Origin: Bacteroidetes bacterium CG12_big_fil_rev_8_21_14_0_65_60_17
Lineage (GTDB): Bacteria > Bacteroidota > Rhodothermia > Rhodothermales > UBA10348
Direction: 5' to 3'
Assembly (NCBI GenBank): GCA_002787815.1
Contig: PCUY01000016.1
Span: forward strand, 50,001 to 114,000
DNA: 64,000 nucleotides
The first letter of the stretch is position 1. The number at the start of each line of letters is the position of its first letter. Positions 12,731 to 20,651 of the stretch are shown here, piece by piece. The position numbers were made by a program, and so were the translations under genes. The notes under the pieces are model-generated. The model saw only the letters and a program-made list of their open reading frames with translations, searched no databases and had not been told where the DNA came from.

Positions 12731-15700
12731 TGGGGGCGTATCGAGTCATAGGGCCCGGGAAGCGAACCGGGCTCCGGTCTGTCCTGGCAACGCTGGCGCT
12801 GATACTCGCTCCGGCCATGGTGGGAGTGGCGCAGTCCCAGGACCGGACACCGGGAGTGCCGGAGAAACGGCTCCGCGTAGATCCGGAATCCGGCCTTGTG
12901 CGCGCCGATTTTTCCATCCGGGAGAAGGAGATCCCTCCAGGTCCCACAATGTGGCGAGAAACGGCCGGTGCGTTCGGATGGTCACCGGCGGCGTCCGAGC
13001 TCGAAAAAATCCGTGTTGTCCAATACGGAGCAGTCCGCCATGAAACGTGGCAGCAGCACGTGAAGGGGCTTCCCCTTGTGGATGCGTACGTGCGCGTGTC
13101 AATTGCAATGGTAAAGGGTCCCGGGCGAGCAGCAGCGGGGCGCGACAGGGAATTAGTGTCTTCCGTCATGAGCACGTACAGGCGTGTCGATGAGGCCGGG
13201 ATGATGACACTCACCCCGCGCATACCGCCTTCCGATGCCGCACGGTTGGCCGTGAAGGATGTGGAACCGAATGGATCGGGTCGGGCGTCCGAGCCAGGGC
13301 TGGCCGTGCTTGACGGGGAAGCATTGCGCCTGGTCTGGCAGCTCACCGTCTGGCCACACGCCGAGCCCGCCGAGTGGCGCGTCCTTGTCGATGCCGAGAC
13401 AGGTCGCGTGCTCGAAAAGAAGGACATGGCGTTTCGGCATCGGGCGGGTCGACCGGTCGATGGGCAGGGCCTTGTGTTTGATCCCAGTCCGCTCATGACG
13501 GCAGGTGCGGCGTATGGGGCTCCCTACGTGGACGGCTCCGATGCGGCGAATCCCGCTCTCACGGCCGAATTGCAGGAGGTGGTTCTGCGCGATTTGGACG
13601 TGGATAACCAGGGAAATATAAGGCTGGAAGGTCCGTTTGTGCGAATTACCGGTGAGCTGGCGGGTGGTGGCACGTCGCCGTACGTACCGCCCACCGTCAC
13701 GGACCCCGCCGCGTTCCGGCTCGACCGGGACCACGTCGACTTCGAGGCGGTCATGAGTTACCATCACATTGACAAGAGTCAGCGATATGTGCAACAACTC
13801 GGATTCCGGGGACGGCAGGAGGCCCCGTTGGCGGTCAATCCGAGGGGAATATCGCGCGATGAGTCGTTTTACTTTCCGTCGGGCAATCTGATTGTATTCG
13901 GCACGGGTGGCGTGGACGACGGGGAAGATGCCACGGTTATTTGGCACGAATATGCGCACGCCCTTTTGGAATCCGTCTCGCCGGGCCTGAATACAACGCT
14001 GGAGGGTACGGCCGTACACGAAGGGTGGGCGGATTACTGGGCGGTGTCGTACCAGCGTTTCCTGGTCGAGTCGGGCCAGGCCGCACGAAGCGACTGGGAA
14101 ACCCTGTTCGCCTGGGACTCCGGCGACGGGGTTTTCTGGCCGGGTCGTGTGATGGACTTCATGGGCAATTACCCCGAGGCCACGTGCAGTGATCAGAGCC
14201 CGGCACCCAGCGGGTGCAGCCCGCACGACGACGGCCGCCTTCTGGCCACGGCGCTCATGGAGGTACAGACGGAACTTGGACGGGAGGTGACCGACCAGTT
14301 GGTGCTGTTCTCGCACGCCTACCTGAGTACTCCTTTGACCTTCCGCGATGCTGGTGAGGCCATTCTGCAGGCCGACCTGGACCATTTTGGGGGTGATCAT
14401 GCGTCCACACTGGTGCAGATCCTGGGCGGCCGTGGACTCATTGACGATGCCAGTCTGAAACCGCTTGTCGAGCACACACCCGTAGCAGGTACGGACGACC
14501 TGGGCGGAGAACTTCCGGTCGAGGTGAGGGCTGTGGGGGTCGGAGCTACTGTCCAGGACGTGGTCATTTTTGCCGAATCGAGTTCACAGGGTGCATTCAG
14601 CACCACCCTGTCACGGTCGGGAGATGAAACGTGGACGGGTGCGCTCGCTCTCCCGGCCGAGCCTGATTCATTGTTCTATCATGTTTCCGTGACCGATTCC
14701 GAGGGTCGCGTCAGCCTCCTGCCGGATGGAGCACCTGACGCTCGCTTCGGGCTCCTGGTTGGAGAAGACAATATTGGTCCGACCGTCGCGCACACGCCTG
14801 TCGAGGAGGGTAGCATGGCGACGTGGCCGGTGCGGGTCGAGGCCACGGTTACGGATAATTTCGCGGTCGGTGAAGTGCGTGTCGACTTTCTGGTGGAAGA
14901 TGTGGACGGTGTCGAGCTCGATTCCGGGTCGTTTCCGCTCGCAGCTGCAACGTCCCATTTTGAAGGCGTATTTCCAGGGGGCCTGACCGACATCGAAAAA
15001 GATGCCACGGTAGCGTACCGGATTCGGGCAACCGATACGTCTACAGGCAAAAATGAGACCCGGCTTCCTGCTGAGGGATGGTTCACGTTCCAGATCACCG
15101 CTGAGGGTATTGTTCGATCGTACCCCCTGACGTCAGAGACCGTCGCTCCGAACGCAGCGTGGCGGGTGGCCGAGGCGGGCGGGGCAGGGGGTGTGGTGCC
15201 GTCCGGAAACAGTGTTGCATGGATTTCCGATCCTGCCCGGACGACCCCCGGTATGGCACACAGCGTTGAACTGGCACCCATCAACCTCCGACGCCAGGTG
15301 GAGCCCGTCCTGCTCACATTCTGGTACCGCAGCCGACTCGGCGGGGCGCAGCCGGAGTCTGCCGGCGCCAACGTGAAAATCCGGACAGGTCCGGAAGCCC
15401 CCTGGGAATTGGCGGATCCGCTCCGCGGGTATGCAGCCGTACTGTCCCGCGCCGGCCACGCCATGGACGGCCAACCCGTGTTGAAGGCCGACTCGTACGG
15501 CTGGCGGTTTGCCGCGGTAACGCTGCCAGCCGAAAAAGAAGTGTCCATACGCTTCGACGTGGCCGCCGGCAGTAACGGGTTCGAAGGCGGGGGTGGGTTC
15601 CGACTGGCGGGTATTGACATCACGACGCTGTTCCCGGTTGACCTGCAGGCTCCGACCATCCTGTCGGTAGACCATGTGGACCGGATAGCCATCCGAAGCA

Positions 15701-16740
15701 TACCGGGTGGGGGACGGGAGGCCGACGATCTGGTGTTGACCGTCCAGGCATTCGACGATCTGGGCGTGCAGGAGGCCGTGGCGGACGTCTCGCTTCCCGA
15801 TGGTTCGCAGCAGGTTGTTGTACTCCGCCAGGACGCGTCGGTACTGGGGCGCTACACGGGCACTGTGGGCCGACCGGACCTTGCAGCCCCCGGGTCGACA
15901 TTGGGCTTCACTGTAACCCTGCGGGACTGGTCCGGACAGCACGTTACCTGGCCCGCATCCGGCCAGTCGGTATCGGTGGAGTATGTCCTTCTCGACGTGC
16001 TGAACCTGCTTTCCGGGGCGGTGTCGGCAGCGGGCTGGTCAGATGACCCGCTCTGGGGCGTGGCATCCGGTGACGTATCCGGGTATGCGGCATCGCTCAG
16101 TACACGTCCGTTTTCCATTCCTGGAAACGCCGAGCGTGCTACACTCCGGTTGCGCCACGATTACGTGCTCACAGAGGAGCATGGAGCTACCGTGCAGATT
16201 TCAACCAGCGATGGCGCGGCGTGGACCACGCTGGAGCCCGAGGGGGGATTTCCGGGTGGGATGCGTCTCGGCGCGTCACATCCATTCGCTGGAACACGCG
16301 GGTTCCGGGACGCGGGTGAGGCCGTTGAAGATGTTTTCGATGTCTCCGGATTCCGGGGTGAAGAGGTGCTCGTTCGCCTTCTGTTTGCGAGCACGCCGGG
16401 GACGAGCGCCGTAAGCAGATGGACGGTGGAAACGCTCGAACTTGCCAACGAAACGAGGGAAACGGAATTCGCCGTATCTACCCGTTTTTCATTGAATACG
16501 ATCTACCCCAATCCGGTACGCAGCATGCTTGTAGTGACCTATTCCCTTGAGGAAGCTGGTGTTGTGGAGCTTGACGTGTACGATACGCTGGGACGCCGAG
16601 TGGGGAGGCTGGACGACGGAGTCAGAAGCGTGGGAAGCCACAGTGTGACATACGATGCGTCAGGGCTTTCAGGGGGTATGTATGTTGTGCGGCTGCGCGC
16701 GGGTGGGCGGTCCGAGAGCCGCACGGTGGTGAAGTTGTAA
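12730..16740 (+). CDS. Secreted M36-like metallopeptidase with T9SS sorting domain
   Basis: From the GTG at 12730 this is a 1336-residue exported protein. It has a signal peptide (KRTGLRS, hydrophobic core, AQS cleavage), an FTP-type propeptide (about 50-140; KGLPLVDAYVRV) and a PepSY-like segment ending VDAETGRVLEKKD. The zinc-peptidase core has HEYAH at 406-410 and a downstream glutamate ligand in HEGWADYW (Glu431), the arrangement of fungalysin-like (M36) gluzincins. Long beta-rich repeats follow. The last ~80 residues (from NTIYPNP through YDTLGRRVG to VVKL) are a type A T9SS C-terminal sorting domain. The frame extends upstream into metK (to 12673), but the signal peptide favours 12730. 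It is placed between metK and ahcY although unrelated in function. Confidence 0.88.
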   Translation: MGAYRVIGPGKRTGLRSVLATLALILAPAMVGVAQSQDRTPGVPEKRLRVDPESGLVRADFSIREKEIPPGPTMWRETAGAFGWSPAASELEKIRVVQYGAVRHETWQQHVKGLPLVDAYVRVSIAMVKGPGRAAAGRDRELVSSVMSTYRRVDEAGMMTLTPRIPPSDAARLAVKDVEPNGSGRASEPGLAVLDGEALRLVWQLTVWPHAEPAEWRVLVDAETGRVLEKKDMAFRHRAGRPVDGQGLVFDPSPLMTAGAAYGAPYVDGSDAANPALTAELQEVVLRDLDVDNQGNIRLEGPFVRITGELAGGGTSPYVPPTVTDPAAFRLDRDHVDFEAVMSYHHIDKSQRYVQQLGFRGRQEAPLAVNPRGISRDESFYFPSGNLIVFGTGGVDDGEDATVIWHEYAHALLESVSPGLNTTLEGTAVHEGWADYWAVSYQRFLVESGQAARSDWETLFAWDSGDGVFWPGRVMDFMGNYPEATCSDQSPAPSGCSPHDDGRLLATALMEVQTELGREVTDQLVLFSHAYLSTPLTFRDAGEAILQADLDHFGGDHASTLVQILGGRGLIDDASLKPLVEHTPVAGTDDLGGELPVEVRAVGVGATVQDVVIFAESSSQGAFSTTLSRSGDETWTGALALPAEPDSLFYHVSVTDSEGRVSLLPDGAPDARFGLLVGEDNIGPTVAHTPVEEGSMATWPVRVEATVTDNFAVGEVRVDFLVEDVDGVELDSGSFPLAAATSHFEGVFPGGLTDIEKDATVAYRIRATDTSTGKNETRLPAEGWFTFQITAEGIVRSYPLTSETVAPNAAWRVAEAGGAGGVVPSGNSVAWISDPARTTPGMAHSVELAPINLRRQVEPVLLTFWYRSRLGGAQPESAGANVKIRTGPEAPWELADPLRGYAAVLSRAGHAMDGQPVLKADSYGWRFAAVTLPAEKEVSIRFDVAAGSNGFEGGGGFRLAGIDITTLFPVDLQAPTILSVDHVDRIAIRSIPGGGREADDLVLTVQAFDDLGVQEAVADVSLPDGSQQVVVLRQDASVLGRYTGTVGRPDLAAPGSTLGFTVTLRDWSGQHVTWPASGQSVSVEYVLLDVLNLLSGAVSAAGWSDDPLWGVASGDVSGYAASLSTRPFSIPGNAERATLRLRHDYVLTEEHGATVQISTSDGAAWTTLEPEGGFPGGMRLGASHPFAGTRGFRDAGEAVEDVFDVSGFRGEEVLVRLLFASTPGTSAVSRWTVETLELANETRETEFAVSTRFSLNTIYPNPVRSMLVVTYSLEEAGVVELDVYDTLGRRVGRLDDGVRSVGSHSVTYDASGLSGGMYVVRLRAGGRSESRTVVKL

Positions 16741-16793
16741 TCGGCGCCCGGAGCGTCCCTGCGTCAAGAAAGCGTAAAGCGGCAACCCGGCCG

Positions 16794-16801
16794 TATCTTG
16801 G
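16794..16801 (+). promoter_or_regulatory. Candidate -7 promoter element for ahcY
   Basis: TATCTTGG, of the TAnnTTGG form also found before purL, acpP and sprA, lies 40 nt before the ahcY start. No TTG -33 box was found at the expected distance. Confidence 0.28.
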
Positions 16802-16841
16802 GGGTTCAGTCGGGATAATCAATACACGGAATACGAATACC

Positions 16842-18119
16842 ATGGATTACAAGGAAGGCGGTTACAAGGTCAAGGATCTGTCATTGGCAGACAAGGGGCG
16901 CATGCGGATTGAGTGGGCCGAGTCCCGCATGCCCGTGCTCATGCAGCTGCGCGAGGAATTTTCGAAGACCAAACCGTTCGCCGGGTACAAAATCACGGGC
17001 TGCCTGCACGTAACCAAGGAAACGGCGGTACTGATCGAGACGCTCGCGGCGTGCGGGGCCGAAGTGGCCTGGAGTGGATGCAACCCGCTCTCGACGAATG
17101 ACGAGGTGGCGGCGGCCCTGGCACTGGCCGGGATTGAGATCTACGCCTGGTACGGGCAGTCGACCGAGGAATTCTACTGGTCCATTGACCGTACGATCGA
17201 CAAAACGCCGCACACGACGCTCGACGATGGTGCGGACCTGATTTTCCGTGTTCATTCGGCGTTTCCCGAGAAGAGTGCCGACATCATCGGCGGCTCGGAG
17301 GAGACGACCACGGGCGTGCACCGCCTGCGCGCCATGGCAGCCGATGGCAAGCTGCTCTATCCCGTCTACGCGGTCAACGACGCCGAGACCAAGTGGGACT
17401 TTGACAATGTCTACGGTACGGGGCAGTCAACGCTGGATGGTATTCTGCGAGCGTCGAGCGTGCTGCTTGCCGGCAAGAATTTTGTCGTGGCAGGTTATGG
17501 CCATTGTGGCCGCGGCGTGGCCATGCGCGCGAAGGGCATGGGCGCGAATGTGATTGTAACCGAGGTCAAGCCTACGGCCGCGCTCAAAGCAACGCTCGAA
17601 GGCATGCGTGTCATGACGATGGAGCAGGCGGCCAGGGAAGGCGATATTTTCGTGACCGCAACGGGTATGAAAGACGTCATCCGGGGGGAGCATTTCGCCG
17701 CCATGAAGGAGGGTGCCATTGTGTGCAACACGGGGCACTACGATGTGGAGCTCAACCTGACGGAACTGGCCGAGATATCGAAAGACGCCCGCATGATCCG
17801 GACCGACAACCGCGAGTATACGCTCGACAACGGCAAGAAAATCTACGTTCTGGCCGATGGGCGTCTTGTCAACCTCGCGGCCGCCGAAGGCCACCCGTCT
17901 GAAGTCATGGATATGAGCTTTGCCAATCAGTTCCAGGCGCATCTGGCGCTCATCCGCACGCACGAAGCCGGTGAGGAAATGCCCAATGATGTGATGGACC
18001 TGCCCGAAGAACTCGACCAGCAGATTGCCCGCGTGAAGCTCGAGACCATGGGGCTGTCCATTGATGCCCTGACGAAGGAGCAGGAAATCTACGCGACCGA
18101 CTACTCGGCAGGAACCTGA
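16842..18119 (+). CDS. ahcY: Adenosylhomocysteinase
   Basis: The 425-residue NAD-dependent enzyme hydrolyses S-adenosylhomocysteine to adenosine and homocysteine, completing the methyl cycle begun by MetK. Visible motifs are GCLHVTKETAVLIETL, SGCNPLSTND, the NAD-binding glycine motif AGYGHCGRGVAMRAKGMGA, and the C-terminal family block near LVNLAAAEGHPSEVMDMSFA. The start at ATG 16842 has no Shine-Dalgarno sequence. A stem (outer TTCCGG/CCGGAA, inner GGCCC/GGGCC) follows the stop at about 18120-18157, but without a T run. Confidence 0.97.
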   Translation: MDYKEGGYKVKDLSLADKGRMRIEWAESRMPVLMQLREEFSKTKPFAGYKITGCLHVTKETAVLIETLAACGAEVAWSGCNPLSTNDEVAAALALAGIEIYAWYGQSTEEFYWSIDRTIDKTPHTTLDDGADLIFRVHSAFPEKSADIIGGSEETTTGVHRLRAMAADGKLLYPVYAVNDAETKWDFDNVYGTGQSTLDGILRASSVLLAGKNFVVAGYGHCGRGVAMRAKGMGANVIVTEVKPTAALKATLEGMRVMTMEQAAREGDIFVTATGMKDVIRGEHFAAMKEGAIVCNTGHYDVELNLTELAEISKDARMIRTDNREYTLDNGKKIYVLADGRLVNLAAAEGHPSEVMDMSFANQFQAHLALIRTHEAGEEMPNDVMDLPEELDQQIARVKLETMGLSIDALTKEQEIYATDYSAGT

Positions 18120-18216
18120 TTCCGGGATCAGGCCCGGTTTACTGGGCCGCGACCGGAACACAGCCCCCTCTAAACCCATACAAACAGTATGTACAACAAT
18201 TTGAGGGAGTTGCGGG

Positions 18217-18516
18217 ATGGCACTTTACAAGCACCAGGAAGCGCAGTTGGGCGATGTCGATGGAACCGGGTATCTGTTCCGGAAAAAAACGGTACTGGGT
18301 GACAATTACCAGGGTGTCTTCATCGCATCGGACGATGAGGCGGCTGAACAGCTCGAGGCGCTCAAGGAGGCCGATTCCGTTACATTCTGCGGTGTCGCCT
18401 ATCGGCGCAACCGCTCCGGAAAAGTGTCCGTCGACAAGGGGGAATACGAGGTGGATGTGAAGAACATCACGACGGTCGGCATGGGCGAACGCGCCCTTCT
18501 TGAAGTCGTCGACTGA
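18217..18516 (+). CDS. Conserved-looking small protein of unknown function
   Basis: The 99-residue protein is not one I recognise. It has no signal peptide or membrane segment, and alternates short beta-like strands (GYLFRKKTVLG, YQGVFIAS, SVTFCGVAYRRN, YEVDVKNITTVG) with one acidic helix (DDEAAEQLEALKEAD), suggesting a small globular beta-rich fold. A clear GGGAG sequence lies upstream of the ATG, better than for most genes here, which supports it being real. It follows ahcY by 97 nt on the same strand and converges on fdxA. Confidence 0.7.
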   Translation: MALYKHQEAQLGDVDGTGYLFRKKTVLGDNYQGVFIASDDEAAEQLEALKEADSVTFCGVAYRRNRSGKVSVDKGEYEVDVKNITTVGMGERALLEVVD

Positions 18517-18549
18517 CGTGTGCGCCCGATCCGGGCCCGGGACGGCGCT

Positions 18550-18891
18550 CTATTCCCAGGTCAGGATATCTTCTTCTGACTTTTCACGTGTGACCCACTC
18601 CTCGGCATCGGGGAGTGGGTCTTTTTTCTCCGTGATGTTTTTACCCTGCTCCGACCACTGATTGGACAGGTAGGCATTCCACTCGGTGTAGTGCGCATAC
18701 TCTTCGGGCAGTTCGTCGTCGGCGTAGATGGCCTCTACCGGGCACACAGGCACACACGCATTGCAGTCAATGCACTCGTCCGGATGAATGGCCAGGAAAT
18801 TGGGTCCCTCGTAGAAGCAGTCAACAGGACAGACTTCCACGCAGTCGGTGTGTTTGCAGTTGATGCACGGTTCAGTGACGACGTAAGGCAT
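18550..18891 (-). CDS. fdxA: Seven-iron ferredoxin (FdxA type)
   Basis: The 113-residue electron carrier has the arrangement of 7Fe ferredoxins: an N-terminal cluster region with Cys9, Cys12, Cys17, Cys21 and Cys25, then a [12 protein letters not shown] motif for the second cluster. By family analogy it binds one [3Fe-4S] and one [4Fe-4S] cluster. The C-terminal acidic extension ([15 protein letters not shown]) is common in this family. It is monocistronic, transcribed divergently from the decayed DUF2752 locus. Confidence 0.93.
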   Translation of the reverse strand: MPYVVTEPCINCKHTDCVEVCPVDCFYEGPNFLAIHPDECIDCNACVPVCPVEAIYADDELPEEYAHYTEWNAYLSNQWSEQGKNITEKKDPLPDAEEWVTREKSEEDILTWE

Positions 18892-18958
18892 TCTTTCAAA
18901 GGTTGATCTGTGTATATTCGCAAGATACAGCAGTGCAGTACGTCAATCCAGAATCCTC

Positions 18959-19232
18959 GTGAAGACGCGGCAAAACAATAGATTCGAGTCGTTTTTCTGG
19001 CTTACGGCACTCATCCTGCTTGCCGTGAATGCCCCCCCGCCCCGGGCCTTTTCGATTTGTGCCTGATTGATGCACTCGGTCTGCCATACTGTCCGGGAGA
19101 AGGCCTTCGACGCGCCATTGGGTTCTGGCCCGTGGCGATTGGCAGGAGGCCGTTGCCAAGCACTGGGCGTCACCCCTGGTTGTGCTCGTACTGGTATCCC
19201 GAATCATAAACGGACTGTCATGTCGAAAATAA
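18959..19232 (+). pseudogene. Frameshifted DUF2752 family gene
   Basis: Three consecutive frames together encode one coherent protein. Frame 1 (GTG at 18959) gives a membrane helix ending LILLAVNAP; frame 2 (about 19045-19130) gives LFDLCLIDALGLPYCPGEG and RRAIGFW; frame 3 (from about 19131) gives GDWQEAVAKHWASPLVVLVL to the stop at 19230-19232. The central LPYCPGxG block and second membrane helix are those of DUF2752 proteins. Each switch needs one missing base and both fall in C runs (19032-19043 and 19129-19131), so this is either a pseudogene or two homopolymer sequencing errors. The restored stop would overlap the next ATG (19220) by 13 nt, as in an operon. Confidence 0.6.
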
Positions 19233-19456
19233 TCAAATACCTTCCCGGGCTCGATGGCGATGAACAGGTCTTCGTGGCCCGACTCGTCACGGAAATGACG
19301 GAGGAACAGGCAGACCAGTTTGTCCGTGTCTACCGGGAGCGAAGGAAAGATCCCTCGACGGTGCTGCTGTTGACCCTTGGCGCATTCATCGGAATTGCCG
19401 GACTGAACCGCTTCTTCCTCGGTCAGATCGGAACGAAACCTGACATCGAAACCCGT
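19220..19456 (+). pseudogene. TM2-domain protein, 3'-truncated and fused in frame to the next gene
   Basis: From ATG 19220 the frame reads as a Bacteroidota TM2-domain protein: a helical N-terminus (MSKIIKYLPGLDGDEQ, then MTEEQADQFVRVYRERRKDP), the first membrane helix and LNRFFLGQIG at about residues 62-71. In the family a second membrane helix should follow; here it is missing and after GQIG (19432) the frame passes through about eight unrelated residues into the start of the dehydrogenase lipoprotein at 19457 with no stop. It is therefore a remnant, or the N-terminus of a fusion protein. Confidence 0.6.
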
Positions 19457-20620
19457 ATGACATCACATCCCGGACTGCGTTCCTGCGCATATATGCTCGT
19501 TTTTCTGTTCGGCGCAGCGGTGCTTTCCGCGTGCAACGGAGGCGCGAATGAGGTTGGAGCGGACGCCATGCCACCAGCTGCTCTTTCCGACATAGAGCTT
19601 CCCCCCGGCTTTGAAATAAACCTTTTTGCAGAGAACGTGACGAACGCCCGCTCCATGGCGCTCTCGCCGGGCGGCGTCCTGTTCGTCGGTACGCGCTCGG
19701 AAGGAAGCGTGTACGCCCTGGTGGACCGGGACGGCGACCATGTGGCCGACGAACAGTTCGTACTGGCCACGGGGCTCAATATGCCGAACGGAGTGGCCTT
19801 CCGGGACGGCGCGCTCTATGTGGCCGAGGTCAATCGCATTCTGCGATTTGATGACATTGAAGGCAATCTGGACTCACCCTTGCCGCCGGTGGTGGTTCGG
19901 GACGACTTCCCTACCGATGCCCACCATGGCTGGAAATACATTGCATTCGGCCCGGACGACAAACTCTACGTACCTGTCGGTGCACCGTGCAATATCTGTA
20001 ACCCCAGCGACCCGTACGCATCCATCATGCGCATGAATGCCGATGGCACCGGGCTGGAAACATTCGCACATGGTGTAAGGAACACGGTGGGCTTCACATG
20101 GCATCCTCAAACCGATGAACTGTGGTTTACCGACAACGGCCGTGACCACCTTGGAGACGACAGTCCTCCGTGTGAACTCAACCGGGCGCCGGAGCCCGGC
20201 CTGCATTTCGGCTACCCGTTCCTGCACGGCAAGGACGTGGTTGATCCGGAATACGGTGACGTGGAGCCGCCCGCGGGCGTAGAAGTGGTAACACCTGTAC
20301 AGGAACTCAGCCCCCACGTGGCACCGCTCGGAATGGAATTCTATACCGGCGGCAGCTTTCCCGCCGAGTATCACAACCAGGTCTTTATTGCCGAGCATGG
20401 TTCGTGGAACCGTTCCGAAAAAATCGGCTACCGCGTCACGTTGGTACGGCTGGATGCGTCGGGGCGCGCTGTATCCTACGAACCGTTTGCCTCGGGATGG
20501 CTCCAGGGTCAGGAAAACTGGGGCCGACCGGTCGATCTGGAACTGATGCCCGACGGCTCCATGCTTGTATCGGACGACCAGGGTGGCCGGATATTCCGGA
20601 TTGCCTGGGTTGGGCAGTGA
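19457..20620 (+). CDS. PQQ-type sugar (sorbosone) dehydrogenase family lipoprotein
   Basis: Started at ATG 19457 this is a 387-residue lipoprotein with a signal peptide and lipobox LSAC (Cys26). The mature part is a six-bladed beta-propeller of the glucose/sorbosone dehydrogenase superfamily: ELPPGFEINLFAE, ALSPGGVLFVGTR, GLNMPNGVAF, VPVGAPCNIC, ARGVRN-like HGVRNTVGFTWHP, ELWFTDNGRDHLGDD, and HGSWNRS near the C-terminus. Relatives oxidise aldoses or sorbosone outside the cytoplasm using PQQ; the substrate here is unknown. The frame is open upstream to 19067 through the truncated TM2 gene, so a longer TM2-dehydrogenase fusion may be made instead. Confidence 0.85.
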   Translation: MTSHPGLRSCAYMLVFLFGAAVLSACNGGANEVGADAMPPAALSDIELPPGFEINLFAENVTNARSMALSPGGVLFVGTRSEGSVYALVDRDGDHVADEQFVLATGLNMPNGVAFRDGALYVAEVNRILRFDDIEGNLDSPLPPVVVRDDFPTDAHHGWKYIAFGPDDKLYVPVGAPCNICNPSDPYASIMRMNADGTGLETFAHGVRNTVGFTWHPQTDELWFTDNGRDHLGDDSPPCELNRAPEPGLHFGYPFLHGKDVVDPEYGDVEPPAGVEVVTPVQELSPHVAPLGMEFYTGGSFPAEYHNQVFIAEHGSWNRSEKIGYRVTLVRLDASGRAVSYEPFASGWLQGQENWGRPVDLELMPDGSMLVSDDQGGRIFRIAWVGQ

Positions 20621-20651
20621 ACGCCCCGCACGCGCTGCGAGTTGACAGGCC

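Noticed and set aside
13153..14475. 440-residue minus-strand open frame
   Set aside because: It is antisense to the M36-like peptidase, a common artefact in GC-rich DNA, with no recognisable domain.
18120..18157. Stem after ahcY considered as a terminator
   Set aside because: The hairpin has no T run and its stem is interrupted, so it was only mentioned under ahcY.
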